Source of the DNA: Rhodoplanes sp963712435
GTDB lineage: Bacteria; Pseudomonadota; Alphaproteobacteria; Rhizobiales; Xanthobacteraceae
Length of the DNA stretch: 64,000 bases
Direction: 5' to 3'
Assembly (NCBI GenBank): GCA_963712435.1
Contig: CAVQIB010000010.1
Coordinates: forward strand, 62,001 to 126,000
The notes below the pieces were generated by a model, which saw only the letters and a program-made list of their open reading frames with translations, ran no database searches and was not told where the DNA came from. Positions within the stretch are counted from its first letter, which is position 1. Every line of letters begins with the position of its first letter. This document shows positions 49,394-58,245 of this stretch, in pieces. The position numbers and the translations under genes were made by a program.

Positions 49394-50428
49394 TCAGCGC
49401 TTTTCTGAGGAACGCGGCTGTTCGCCGCCGTGGCGGCTGCGCGTCGACCGATAGGTGAGAGCAAGCAGGCCGGCGAACAGCACGAGCGGTGCGGCAAACC
49501 ACTTGTAAAGCGTGTGCTGGATGCCTTCCGCGGTCGCCGCGAAGGAATGGGGCGGCAGCGTCGGCAGGCCGAGCTTCTCGAACGGCACGCCCGCGATGTA
49601 ACGCAGCTGCGTGCCCCCGCCGTCCTTTTCGCCATAGATCTTGTTCAGGTAATTCGCGGCTTGCCCCGGATAGGTGGGCCGGGTCTCGTCGCCCAGGCGT
49701 CCGCGCGGAAACTCGTAGGACGCGCCGGCCGCGAGCGAGACGCGGGTCTCGGCTTCCTTCTGCAGATCGGTCAGCTTGCCGAACAGCGAGGCGCCGGTCG
49801 GGCACACGTCGCAGCACGCCGGTATGCCGCCCTTGGCCTGCAAGTGGCTGCACATCTCGCATTTGTTGATGCGGCCATAGCACTGGCTCGAGATCGAATT
49901 GCGGCACGCCGAACGGACAGCGCATAGCTGCAGTAGCGGCAGCCCATGCAGGCGTCCTTGTCGTTGGTGACGATGCCGGTGACCGGGTCCTTCTGCATCG
50001 CGCTGACCGGGCACACCGATACGCAGGACGGATCGACGCAGTGCAGGCAATGGCGCTTGACGAAGGCGAAGCCGTCGTTCTCGCGGTCCTTCACCTCGCG
50101 CGTGCCGTTCACATAGACCTTGATCACGTTGAGCGTGCGGCCGTCGAGGTCCTCGGCGGAGTCCCACTGCGCCCTCGTTCCAGCCGGCGAGCGTCGCCGG
50201 CGTCGACCGCAGGCGCGCCGTTGGCCGCCTTGCAGGCGGCGACGCAGGCCTTGCAGCCGACGCACAGGGTCGAGTCGTACAGCATGCCGACCGCCTTCGG
50301 CGAGGCGACATGGTCCGGGCCGCGCCAGCGTCAAGGCCTGCGCGTCCCCGGTCGCGAGCGAAGCGCCCGCCGCCGCTGCGCCGCCGAACGATCCGCGTGC
50401 AGGAACTGCGCGCCGATCGATGCGACAT
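49394..50428 (-). CDS. hybA: Hydrogenase 4Fe-4S ferredoxin-type subunit HybA (multiple frameshifts)
   Basis: Electron carrier between the small subunit and HybB. A Tat-like leader is visible across frames (MSHRSAR then GSFGGAAAAGASLATGDAQA). Iron-sulfur motifs are CVGCKACVAACKAANG, HCLHCVDPSCVSVCPVSAMQ, CMGCRYCSYA and CYGRINKCEMCSHLQAKGGI followed by PACCDVCPTGA. A C-terminal helix (WFAAPLVLFAGLLALTY) anchors it. Indels lie near 50390, 50190 and 49925. Joined length of about 345 residues resembles E. coli HybA. ATG 50428 follows GGGGGAGG. Confidence 0.87.
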   Translation of the reverse strand: MSHRSARSSCTRIVRRRSGGGRFARDRGRAGLDAGAARTMSPRRRRSACCTTRPCASAARPASPPARRPTARLRSTPATLAGWNEGAVGLRRGPRRPHAQRDQGLCERHARGEGPRERRLRLRQAPLPALRRSVLRIGVPGQRDAEGPGHRHRHQRQGRLHGLPLLQLCAVRSACRNSISSQCYGRINKCEMCSHLQAKGGIPACCDVCPTGASLFGKLTDLQKEAETRVSLAAGASYEFPRGRLGDETRPTYPGQAANYLNKIYGEKDGGGTQLRYIAGVPFEKLGLPTLPPHSFAATAEGIQHTLYKWFAAPLVLFAGLLALTYRSTRSRHGGEQPRSSEKR

Positions 50429-50441
50429 GACCGCCTCCCCC

Positions 50442-51609
50442 TCAGCTGCTTCGGCTGCGCCGCGTCGTCTTCGTCGGCCGGCGTGCCGCCCATGCGGCTC
50501 GCCGCGACGGCGGCCGCGCCCACCAAGCGCGCCGCCGAGGCCGGCGATGATGGCGACCGCCGCCGGATCGGCCGGCCATGCCCTTCGGCGCCGTCGACGG
50601 TCGGGAAAGCGGTCGGCGGCGTGAGCGTCTTGACCGTCGCCAGCGCATGGATCGGCTTGTGGAACGCCGATGCCCTGTTCGGTGCAGCCGAAGCACGGGT
50701 GGCCGATGCCTACCGGCCAGGAGCCGAAGCCGACATCGCCGAAGCCGATGGCCGGGCAGTTGGCGTAGGTCTCCGGGCCCTTGCAGCCGATCTTGTACAG
50801 GCAGCAGCCCTGGCGGTGGCCGAGATCGCCGAATTCCAGCGCGAAGCGGCCGGCGTCGAAATGCGGCCGGCGCTCGCAGTTCTCGTGGATCAGCCGGCCA
50901 TAGGCGAATTTCGGCCGGTTCTTGCTCGTCGAGTTCGGGCGGCTTGCCGAAGGTCAGAAGGTACAGAACGGTGGAAAGGAAATTGTAGGGATTGGGCGGA
51001 CAGCCCGGGAATGTTGATCACGAGTCTTGCCGGGCACGATGTCCTGCGTGGGCTTCGCGCCGGTCGGATTGGGATCGGCCGACTGAATGCCGCCCCACGA
51101 CGCGCAGGAACCGATCGCGATGATCGCCGCCGCGCCTTCGGCCGCTTCGCGAACGCTGCTCCGATCTGCGTCTTGCCGCCGACCTTGCAGTAGATGCCGT
51201 CGTCCTTGGTCGGCGTGCCGCCCTCGGTCACCAGGATGTACTTGCCCTTGTTCTCCTGCATGATCTTCTGCTTGTGCGCTTCCGCCTGATGGCCGGCGCC
51301 CACGCACAGCGTCTCGTGATATTCGAGCGAGATGAGATCGAGGATCAGGGTTTCGAGCGTCGGATGTTCGGCGCGCAGCAGCGACTCGGTGCAGCCGGTG
51401 CATTCCTGGCCGTGCAGCCAGATCACCGGCGGACGCGCTTGCGTTGCGGCGGCCTCCGCCATGCGCAGGCCCGCGGCCTGCGACAGGCCCATCGTGGCGG
51501 CGACCCCGGCGCAGAACTGGGTGAATTCGCGGCGGTTCATGCCGCCGATGGTGATGTCATTCGAGGGGAGAGCGAGATCGTTGGCGCGCAAAAGCGGGGC
51601 CGAAAGCAT
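50442..51609 (-). CDS. hybO: [NiFe] hydrogenase small subunit, group 1c-like (multiple frameshifts)
   Basis: Carries three Fe-S clusters and the Tat signal that exports the dimer. The leader is MNRREFTQFCAGVAATMGLS (Met codon at 51540); an upstream ATG at 51609 adds 23 residues. Proximal cluster: WLHGQECTGCTESLLRAEHP, later GSCASWGG. Medial and distal clusters read in other frames: RLIHENCERRPHFDAGRFAL, CCLYKIGCKGPETYANCP and GIGHPCFGCTEQGIGFHKPI. A C-terminal helix (AVAIIAGLGGAL) follows. No extra Cys pair (as in O2-tolerant HyaA/HoxK) is visible next to the proximal cluster. Indels near 51155, 51028, 50940, 50685 and 50545. Confidence 0.9.
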
Positions 51610-51700
51610 TCTTCGCCCTCCAAAAGAAGCGGGGTAGCTGGACGTTTCCCTGAGGATTATGCGTTTTGTGCAATGCTATTATGCGAATTCTGCACGCACC

Positions 51701-51714
51701 TTGCGGTAGATCAA
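51701..51714. promoter_or_regulatory. FNR/FixK-type operator in the hydrogenase-cytochrome c intergenic region
   Basis: TTGCGGTAGATCAA; on the minus strand it reads TTGATCTACCGCAA, a full match to the rhizobial FixK/FNR pattern TTG(A/C)-N6-(T/G)CAA. A CATAAT hexamer lies about 25 bases toward hybO (51678-51683, minus strand), usable as a -10 element. The flanking 100 bases are unusually A+T-rich. It could act on hybO and on the divergent cytochrome gene. Confidence 0.65.
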
Positions 51715-51909
51715 ACGGCGTTATTAAACTTCTTGCTATGCAATTATCAGGCATTATTCCGGCGTGTTTGCGCGCCGCAATGGCCTTGCGCGATGTTGTT
51801 CGGGCATTCGGCGACGCGCCGACCAGAGGGTCTGGACCGGACATGCGATCGCGGCATGCCGACCGACCTTGCAGGTTTGCGCTTGCATGCTCCGGTGGCG
51901 GGAGGGGTC

Positions 51910-52365
51910 ATGAACAGTCGAGCTGTCGCGCTGGGCGCGGGCGCCTTGACGGCGGTCGCAGTCGCGGCGCTCATCGCCGTCCAGGCCAGGCACGGATTTG
52001 ATTTGCAGGTCCAGGCGAAAACCTTCGGCCCCAGCAACGAGACCTTCGCATTCACCGCCGACCCGACCGGACGGGCCGGTCCGGCGAACGACTGCGTCGT
52101 CTGCCATAGCCTCGAGAAAAACGGCCCGTTGCGGTCTGCTCCCAGCCTGTGGGGAATTGTCGGCGCCCCCAAGGCGCGCGCCGACTGGTTTTCCTATTCG
52201 CTCGCACTGCGCAAGACGGGCGGCGTGTGGAGCGAGGCCGAACTCGACCGATACCTCGCCAAGCCGGGCGGCTTTATTCCCGGCACATCGAAGACGCTGC
52301 CGCCGATCGAGGATGCAACGCGCCGCCAGAACCTGATTACCTACCTGAAGACTTTGCGGGGCTAG
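51910..52365 (+). CDS. Membrane-anchored or exported mono-haem cytochrome c
   Basis: 151 residues. The N-terminal hydrophobic segment (RAVALGAGALTAVAVAALIA) is a signal or anchor. One haem motif, CVVCH at 62-66 (NDCVVCHSLEKNG), is followed by APSLWGIVGAPKARADWFSY and YLAKPGGFIPGTSKTLPPIE. Class I cytochromes normally have Met at the position occupied by Lys128 in GTSK, so the sixth haem ligand is unclear. It is divergent from hybO across a shared FixK-like site and may accept or pass electrons in the same regime. ATG 51910 follows GGGAGGGG. Confidence 0.85.
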   Translation: MNSRAVALGAGALTAVAVAALIAVQARHGFDLQVQAKTFGPSNETFAFTADPTGRAGPANDCVVCHSLEKNGPLRSAPSLWGIVGAPKARADWFSYSLALRKTGGVWSEAELDRYLAKPGGFIPGTSKTLPPIEDATRRQNLITYLKTLRG

Positions 52366-52429
52366 CGGCGACGTTCTAACGCTTCATCCCAATTGGCGCG
52401 CTCCTGTCCCGGGCGCAGCAAGCCGCCGC

Positions 52430-53375
52430 TCACTCGTCCGCGAGCGGGTGCAGATCGCGCACGAGGCTCTTCAGGCGCTCCTCCAGCACATGCGTGTAGA
52501 TTTGCGTCGTCGAGATGTCGGCGTGGCCGAGCAGCGTCTGCACGGAGCGCAGGTCGGCGCCGTTCTGCAGGAGATGGCTCGCGAAGGCGTGGCGCAGCAC
52601 GTGCGGGCTCAATTTGTCCGACCGCAGTCCGGCCGCGACGGCGAGCCCCTTCAGTTCGCGCGCGACATGCTGACGGGTGATGTGTCCGCTTCCGCCGAAA
52701 GAAGGAAACAGCCATTTCGATTCGTTCTTCCTGCCCGCCTCCGCCAGACCGGCGCCGTAATCGCGCATCGCGGCTTTCGCCGCCTCGTTGAGGATGACGA
52801 GCCGCTCCCGTCCGCCCTTGCCGCGCACGACCAGCATGCGCTCGTCGCGCCGCGCGGCCGAAGACGGCAGGGCGATCAGCTCGGAAACGCGCAGGCCGGT
52901 CGCATAGAGCACCTCGATCAAGGCGACGAGGCGCAGCGCGCGCAGCCGTTCCATCGGCGTATTGGGCGGCTTGGCCGCGCCTTCGCGCGCCGCGCCGAGC
53001 AGCCGGTCCACGTCCGCGACGGAAAGGACCTTCGGCAGCGCGCGACCGCGCTTGGGCCCTTCGATCGGGGCGGCGGGGTCGTCCTTGCGATGCCCCTCCG
53101 CATAGAGGAAGCGATAGAGCTGGCGGATCGCCGAGAGGCGCCGCGCGACCGAACTGCTCTTGTAGCCGCGCTCGGCGAGCCGGCCGAGATAGGCGCGCAG
53201 ATCGGCGTTGCCCGCCGTCGCGACCGCGCCGCCGCTTTCCTTGAGAAAGGCCGAGAGATCGTGCAGGTCGCGGGCGTATGCGGACAGCGTGTTGGCGCCC
53301 AGCGCCGCGCTCGGCCGCGATCATGTCGAGGAAAAGCTCGATGAACCTGTCCGCCGAGGGCGCCGGCCGCGTCAT
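52430..53375 (-). CDS. xerD: Tyrosine recombinase XerD (one frameshift)
   Basis: Resolves chromosome dimers at dif with XerC and FtsK. N-terminal SAM-like domain: RFIELFLDMIAAERGAG, then after an indel near 53300 YARDLHDLSAFLKESGG and ERGYKSSSVARRLSAIRQLY. Catalytic domain: Arg in YATGLRVSELIAL, His-x-x-Arg in LSPHVLRHAFASHLL, His in LLGHADISTTQIYTH and the nucleophile Tyr in that segment. Joined length of about 315 residues is normal. It is not accompanied by phage or integron genes, so I read it as the housekeeping recombinase. Confidence 0.9.
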
Positions 53376-53384
53376 GCGCGTTCG

Positions 53385-53534
53385 TCAGCGTTGTTTCACG
53401 AATTTGTCCTGCGGAACCGTCACGGTGATCTCGCGCGGCTTGAGATCGACCAGGGTGGTGAGCGCAAGCATGCCCGCATAGCCGAGGCCTGCGATGATGG
53501 CGAGAACCGTGAGAAGGCGGAAAAGGCTAGGCAT
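53385..53534 (-). CDS. Small membrane protein conserved beside xerD
   Basis: 49 residues. MPSLFRLLTVLAIIAGLGYA and the next few residues form one helix, followed by LVDLKPREITVTVPQDKFVK, likely periplasmic. The same short protein is found between xerD and aroK in many Hyphomicrobiales. Start at ATG 53534 with AGGAGAC nearby (the frame opens earlier at 53585). Ten bases separate it from xerD. No function is known. Confidence 0.75.
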   Translation of the reverse strand: MPSLFRLLTVLAIIAGLGYAGMLALTTLVDLKPREITVTVPQDKFVKQR

Positions 53535-53617
53535 GGTCTCCTTGCGACGCCGCGTGCCGGATCCAACTGGCGCGAACACGACCATGTCGACGGCGCAATG
53601 GCAAGGGCTTCCAAAGC

Positions 53618-54880
53618 CTATGCCGGCGCGCCCGGGGACGGACGGGCGAACGGCAGGGTGACCCTGAAGCAGCTCGGCGCCTCGAAGGCGGCCTCTGCCA
53701 CGGCATCCCCGCCATGCAGCCGCGCGATCTGGCGAACCAGCGACAGGCCGAGCCCGGCGCCCTTTGGGTCGCCGGCGAGGCGGTAGAACGGTGCAAACAC
53801 CTGCTCGCGCTGCGCCGGCGGAATGCCGGGCCCGGCATCGATCACCTCGAGCGCCGCGCCATCGCCCGCGCGGCGGAGGCGGACGGTCACCGGCGGCTTG
53901 CCATGGCGCTCGGCGTTTTCGAGCAGGTTGCGGATCATCCGGCGCAGCAGGCGCGGATCGCCGCGGATCGCGACCGGCTCGCCCTTGAGTTCACAATCAT
54001 AGCGGGCGCATTCCTCGGCGGCGAGCGCGAGCAGATCGACCTCTTCGCTCGTCGGCAGCGCGCCGATCGCCTCGATCCGGCTCGCCAGCAGGATTTCGTC
54101 GATCAGCCCGTCGAGCTCGGCGATGTCGCACTTCAGATCGGCGGCGTATTTCGGGTCGGGCTTGCGTTCCATCAGCTCGATGCCGAGCCGGATGCGCGAC
54201 AGCGGCGTGCGCAGTTCATGCGAGGCGTTCGCGAGCAGCATCCGATGGGCGGAGACGAGCTCCTCGATGCGCCCGGCCGCGCGATTGAAGCTCTCGGCAA
54301 GCTGCGCGACCTCGTCGCGGCCTTCGATCTTCACCCGCGTGGACAAGTTGCCCGCGCCGAGCGTCTCGACGCCGGCCTGCAGCGTCTCCAGCCGACGGGT
54401 GAGGCCGCGCACCACCGGGAAGGCGCAGACCGCGACGGCAAGCGCGATCACGCCGAGAAACAGCACGAGGCCGATCGCCGGGTTGCGGTGCCGCCCGGGC
54501 GCGCGCACCACCACCCAGCGCTGATCGGGCAGCCGGAAGCTCCAGGCCGGGCCTCCCGGGCCGTGAACCCAGCCGCCCTCATCCATACCCGACGGCGGCG
54601 GCAAGGGACGCCCGGTGAAGGCGATCGGCCGCAATTCGGAATCGAACAGAGCAAGGTCCGCGCTGACCTGTTCCGCCAGCCGATCGAGCGCCCGCTGCTG
54701 CACGGCGGCGGGCGCATCCGCCGGCGGCAGCGCCGTTCCCGCGAGTTCGCCCGCCATCTCCAGCACCTGCCCGAACGGCGACGTCGCCGAACCGAGCCGC
54801 CACAGCCCGCCGGCGATCACGACGACGAGCAGCAGCGTCGCCACAATCGTGAGATAGATTTTCTGGTAGAGCCGTCGCAT
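53618..54880 (-). CDS. Sensor histidine kinase
   Basis: 420 residues. Helix 1 at ~8-26, a periplasmic sensor of ~105 residues, helix 2 at ~135-157, HAMP (RRLETLQAGVETLGAGNLST), then the H-box ANASHELRTPLSRIR with phospho-acceptor His221, N-box MIRNLLENAERHG, and G-boxes VIDAGPGIP and GAGLGLSLVRQIARLHGG. The pairing with an OmpR-type regulator and a Spy-like protein upstream suggests an envelope or metal stress system of CpxA/CusS style. The gap of ~137 bases to the regulator holds a family B repeat at 54904-54926. Confidence 0.9.
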   Translation of the reverse strand: MRRLYQKIYLTIVATLLLVVVIAGGLWRLGSATSPFGQVLEMAGELAGTALPPADAPAAVQQRALDRLAEQVSADLALFDSELRPIAFTGRPLPPPSGMDEGGWVHGPGGPAWSFRLPDQRWVVVRAPGRHRNPAIGLVLFLGVIALAVAVCAFPVVRGLTRRLETLQAGVETLGAGNLSTRVKIEGRDEVAQLAESFNRAAGRIEELVSAHRMLLANASHELRTPLSRIRLGIELMERKPDPKYAADLKCDIAELDGLIDEILLASRIEAIGALPTSEEVDLLALAAEECARYDCELKGEPVAIRGDPRLLRRMIRNLLENAERHGKPPVTVRLRRAGDGAALEVIDAGPGIPPAQREQVFAPFYRLAGDPKGAGLGLSLVRQIARLHGGDAVAEAAFEAPSCFRVTLPFARPSPGAPA

Positions 54881-55017
54881 CCGGTCCGGTCACAACGGCT
54901 GTTCGCCTCTCCCCGCCGGGGAGAGGCGTGGGTGGATCGAGCGCGACAGCCTCGGCTCGAAGACGCGTATTGCAGCCACCGCCGGCTCCCTTTGGGTTGC
55001 GAGGTCCCCCATAGCGC

Positions 55018-55707
55018 CTAGTCCTGCGCCTTGGCGAAGACATAGCCCGCGCCGCGCACGGTGATCACCCGGCGCGGCTTCTTCGGATCGTCCTCGATGG
55101 CGGCGCGGATGCGCGAGATATGCACGTCGATCGAGCGGTCGAAGGCGTCGAGCCGCTCGTTCTTCATGTGATCCATGATCGCTTCGCGCGACATGACGCG
55201 GCCGGCATGCCGGGCAAGCACCAGAAGCAGGTCGAATTGATAGCCCGTCACGCCGCGCGCCTCGCCGTCGAGCCGCACCTGCCGCGCGCCCACATCGATC
55301 TCCAGCCGGCCGAAGCGCATGAGTTCGGCGTTCTCCTCGCCGCCTTTGGAACGCCGCAGGATGGCGCGCAGCCGCGCCAGAAGCTCGCGCGGCTCGAACG
55401 GCTTCGGCAGGTAGTCGTCCGCGCCGATTTCGAGACCGACCACCCGGTCCATGGCGTCGCCGCGCGCGGTCAGCATCAGGATGGGCGTTTGCGCCGCGGC
55501 GCGGATCTTGCGGCAGACTTCGAGCCCGTCGATGTCGGGCAGCATCAGATCGAGGATCAGCGCGTCGAATTCCTCCCGGCCATGCAGGAGGAGACCGGCC
55601 CGACCGGTCGGCGCGATGGTGACGGAGAAGCCGGACTCGCCGAGATAGTTCTTGACCATCTCGGCGAGCCGGACGTCGTCCTCGATCAGGAGAAGGCGTT
55701 CGCTCAC
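55018..55707 (-). CDS. OmpR/PhoB-family response regulator
   Basis: 229 residues. Receiver domain with acidic pocket LLIEDD, phospho-acceptor Asp53 in ALILDLMLPDIDGLEV, Thr in MLTARGD and Lys in DDYLPKPFEPRELLAR. The C-terminal winged helix (FDLLLVLARHAGRVMSREAI, DAFDRSIDVHISRIRAAIED, VITVRGAGYVF) binds DNA. It lies 9 bases after the Spy-like gene and upstream of the kinase, all on one strand, so the three form a module. Confidence 0.93.
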   Translation of the reverse strand: MSERLLLIEDDVRLAEMVKNYLGESGFSVTIAPTGRAGLLLHGREEFDALILDLMLPDIDGLEVCRKIRAAAQTPILMLTARGDAMDRVVGLEIGADDYLPKPFEPRELLARLRAILRRSKGGEENAELMRFGRLEIDVGARQVRLDGEARGVTGYQFDLLLVLARHAGRVMSREAIMDHMKNERLDAFDRSIDVHISRIRAAIEDDPKKPRRVITVRGAGYVFAKAQD

Positions 55708-55716
55708 GACGCCATA

Positions 55717-56304
55717 TTAGCCGCGCGACCAGCCGCGCCAACCGCCCCCTGACGGCAGCATGCCCTCGAGCTTGCGGCGCTGTTCGGGCGTGAGCACATC
55801 GGCGGCGTCGGCCGCCGCCTGGGTGAAGCGCTTGCTGAGCGCGTCGGCGGTCGCGATCTGCTCGGCGCGCAGCTTCTCGATCGCCGCCCGGTCGACGGTC
55901 TGGCCGAGCAGGAGGTCGCGTGCCTGCTGCCGCGCGGCAGACAGCTTCTCCCGCATCGGAACCAGCTCCTTGACCGCGGTCTTCACGATGCCGCGCAGCT
56001 TCTCCTGCTGCTCCGCGGTGGCGTCGACCTCGACCGAGAGATGCCGGATCATGCGGTCCGCCCGCTCCTCGGCGCGCGCGGGATCGAACCCGCCGGGTCC
56101 GCCGCGCCAGAAGCCGGGACCGTGGCCGAAGCCGGGGCCATGCCCGAACGGGCCTCCGAAGCCCTGGCTGAACGAGGTCGTGGCGAATGCGCCAACGCCG
56201 GCGACGCCGAGGCCAAGCGCAAGGACGACGGCTATTTTTGCGAGCCTGCCGGGCCGCGCCGCCGCGGGCGTGGTCACGGGGGAGGCTGGGGTCCGATCGC
56301 TCAT
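55717..56304 (-). CDS. Periplasmic Spy/CpxP-like (LTXXQ) protein
   Basis: 195 residues. The leader TTPAAARPGRLAKIAVVLALGLGVA targets the periplasm. A Gly/His/Pro-rich stretch (FGGPFGHGPGFGHGPGFWRG) may bind metal, and the helical part carries LTPEQRRKLEG, the LTxxQ motif of Spy/CpxP proteins, which act as chaperones or as negative sensors of two-component systems. ATG 56304 follows AAAAGGAGAC. As the first gene before its regulator and kinase it probably feeds back on them. Confidence 0.85.
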   Translation of the reverse strand: MSDRTPASPVTTPAAARPGRLAKIAVVLALGLGVAGVGAFATTSFSQGFGGPFGHGPGFGHGPGFWRGGPGGFDPARAEERADRMIRHLSVEVDATAEQQEKLRGIVKTAVKELVPMREKLSAARQQARDLLLGQTVDRAAIEKLRAEQIATADALSKRFTQAAADAADVLTPEQRRKLEGMLPSGGGWRGWSRG

Positions 56305-56493
56305 GGAAGTCTCCTTTTGAAACTGGCGGCTGCAAAGCCACCGCCCCAATCTGGGGGACGGCCGTTTCGGGGGCTTCTCGCGCGTGTAAAGTTTTGTAAA
56401 GACGTATTGGCCGTCCCACGGCGCAGCGGCTCGCGGGTGCGGCAATCAGTGATATGGTGGTCGCGCGCCACGAGCCCTTAGCCAGAACCCGGA

Positions 56494-57112
56494 ATGCCCG
56501 ACCTGTCTTTGCGCAAGCTGACCGAGCTGTCGCCGCTCCCCACGGCTCTCGCCGCGGCGCTCGGAACGCGCTCGATCGTGCTTGTCGGCATGATGGGCGC
56601 GGGCAAGTCCTCGATCGGCCGCCGTCTCGCGAAAAAGCTGGACCTCCCTTTCGTCGACGCCGACGCCGAGATCGAGCTCGCGGCCGGCATGCCGATCACC
56701 GACATATTCGAACATCACGGCGAGGAATGTTTCCGGTCCGGCGAGGCGCGGGTGATCGCGCGCCTGCTCGATCAGGGACCGGCGGGTGCTGGCAACCGGG
56801 GGCGGCGCCTTCATCAATCCGGCGACGCGCGACCTGATCGGCGAGAAGGGCATATCCGTCTGGCTCAAAGCGGAGCCGGACGTCTTGCTGCGGCGAATCA
56901 AGCGCCGGTCCGACCGGCCCCTGCTGCGAACCCCCGATCCGGCGGCGACGCTGAAGCGGCTGATCGAGGAACGCTATCCCGTTTACACCGAGGCCGACGT
57001 GACCATCCATTCGCGCGACGTGCCGCATGAAATCATCGTCGATGAGATCATCGGCGCGATCGCCGCACGGCTCGGCCTCGTGGCTGCGGCCGCACAAGGG
57101 CCGCTCCCATGA
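56494..57112 (+). CDS. aroK: Shikimate kinase (one frameshift)
   Basis: Phosphorylates shikimate at C3. Walker A VGMMGAGKSSIGRRLA, shikimate-site Asp in FVDADAEIE, FFR-like GEECFRSGEARVI. An extra G near 56780 (reads DQGPAGAG instead of DQGPRVLATGGG) moves the frame; the next frame has LATGGGAFINPATRDLI, the lid RRSDRPLLRTPDPAATLKRL and the C-terminus RYPVYTEADVTI. Joined length of about 205 residues is normal. The ATG of aroB overlaps its stop (ATGA), the usual coupling. Confidence 0.93.
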
Positions 57113-58245
57113 CCGCACCGCTGCGCCCGCGCGAACCGATCCGCGTCGAGGTGGCGCTGGGCGAACGCGCCTATGACATCGTCATCGGCCGCGGCCTCAT
57201 CGCCTCGATCGGGGCCCGCATCGCGGCCCTCAAGCCGGGGGCGAAGGCCGCCATCGTCAGCGACGCGACCGTCGCCGCCTTGCACCTTCCGACCGTCAAG
57301 GCGACGCTCGATAGCGCCGGGATCGAAACGACGAGCATCGTCGTCGCAGCGGGCGAAGGCGCGAAGAGCTTCGCGGTATTCGAGCGGGTGTGCGAGGGCC
57401 TGGTCGAAGCGAAGATCGAGCGCGGCGATGTGGTGGTCGCGCTTGGAGGCGGCGTGATCGGCGACCTCGCCGGCTTCGCCGCCGCCGTCGTGCGTCGCGG
57501 GCTCGACTATGTTCAGGCGCCGACCACCTTGCTCGCGCAGGTCGATTCCTCGGTGGGCGGCAAGACCGCGATCAATTCGCGGCTGGGCAAGAACCTGATC
57601 GGCGTTTTCCACCAGCCGATCCTGGTGGTGGCCGACACGGCGCTGCTCGATACGCTCCCTGCCCGCGAGTTCCGCGCCGGCTACGCCGAAGTCGCAAAAT
57701 ACGGCCTGCTCGGCGATGCCGCCTTCTTCGCCTGGCTCGAAGCGAACGTCGCGGACGTGTTCGCCGGAGGCGCAAGCCGCGAGCAGGCGATCGCCACGAG
57801 CTGCCGGATGAAGGCGGAGGTCGTCGCCCGCGACGAACGCGAAGCGGGAGAGCGCGCCCTGCTCAATCTCGGCCATACATTCGGCCATGCGCTCGAAGCC
57901 TCGGCGGGTTTCTCGGGCCGGTTGCTGCATGGGGAAGCCGTCGGCTTCGGGATGGCGCTCGCCTTCCAGTTCTCGGCGCGGCTTGGCCTCCTGCCGCAAG
58001 CCGACGCCGAGCGCGTCGAGCGTCACCTGGCGAAGGTCGGCCTGCCGACGCGTCTCTCCGACATGCCCGGCGGCTGCCCCGACGCAGACCGGTTGATGGA
58101 GCTCATGGCGCAGGACAAGAAGGTCAGGCGCGGACGGCTCACTTTCATCCTGGCGCGCGGGATCGGCGCGGCTTTCATCGCTCCCGACGTCGACGCCGGC
58201 GACGTCCGCGCCTTTATTGCCGAGAAGCTCGCCGGCCGATGTTGA
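57109..58245 (+). CDS. aroB: 3-dehydroquinate synthase
   Basis: 378 residues, intact. Converts DAHP to 3-dehydroquinate with NAD+ and a divalent metal. Glycine-rich NAD motif VALGGGVIGDLAGFAAAVV, active site TLLAQVDSSVGGKTAINSRLGKN (kept here in two parts: LLAQVDSSVGGKTAIN and LGKNLIGVFHQP), metal ligands Glu in EFRAGYAEVAKYGLLG, His in NLGHTFGHALE and His in LLHGEAVGFGM. Coupled to aroK by overlap and to the CorC-type gene by a 7-base overlap. Confidence 0.96.
   Translation: MTAPLRPREPIRVEVALGERAYDIVIGRGLIASIGARIAALKPGAKAAIVSDATVAALHLPTVKATLDSAGIETTSIVVAAGEGAKSFAVFERVCEGLVEAKIERGDVVVALGGGVIGDLAGFAAAVVRRGLDYVQAPTTLLAQVDSSVGGKTAINSRLGKNLIGVFHQPILVVADTALLDTLPAREFRAGYAEVAKYGLLGDAAFFAWLEANVADVFAGGASREQAIATSCRMKAEVVARDEREAGERALLNLGHTFGHALEASAGFSGRLLHGEAVGFGMALAFQFSARLGLLPQADAERVERHLAKVGLPTRLSDMPGGCPDADRLMELMAQDKKVRRGRLTFILARGIGAAFIAPDVDAGDVRAFIAEKLAGRC

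Noticed and set aside
51691..51704. Possible sigma-54 promoter (TG-N10-GC, with TTGC at -12) on the plus strand
   Set aside because: The essential -24 GG is TG and the element overlaps the FixK-type box; a single loose match in GC-rich DNA is not enough.
52430..53375. XerD-type recombinase as a sign of a genomic island or integron
   Set aside because: Gene order (xerD, small protein, later aroK-aroB-CorC) is the normal chromosomal neighbourhood, and no attachment repeats or mobility genes are seen.
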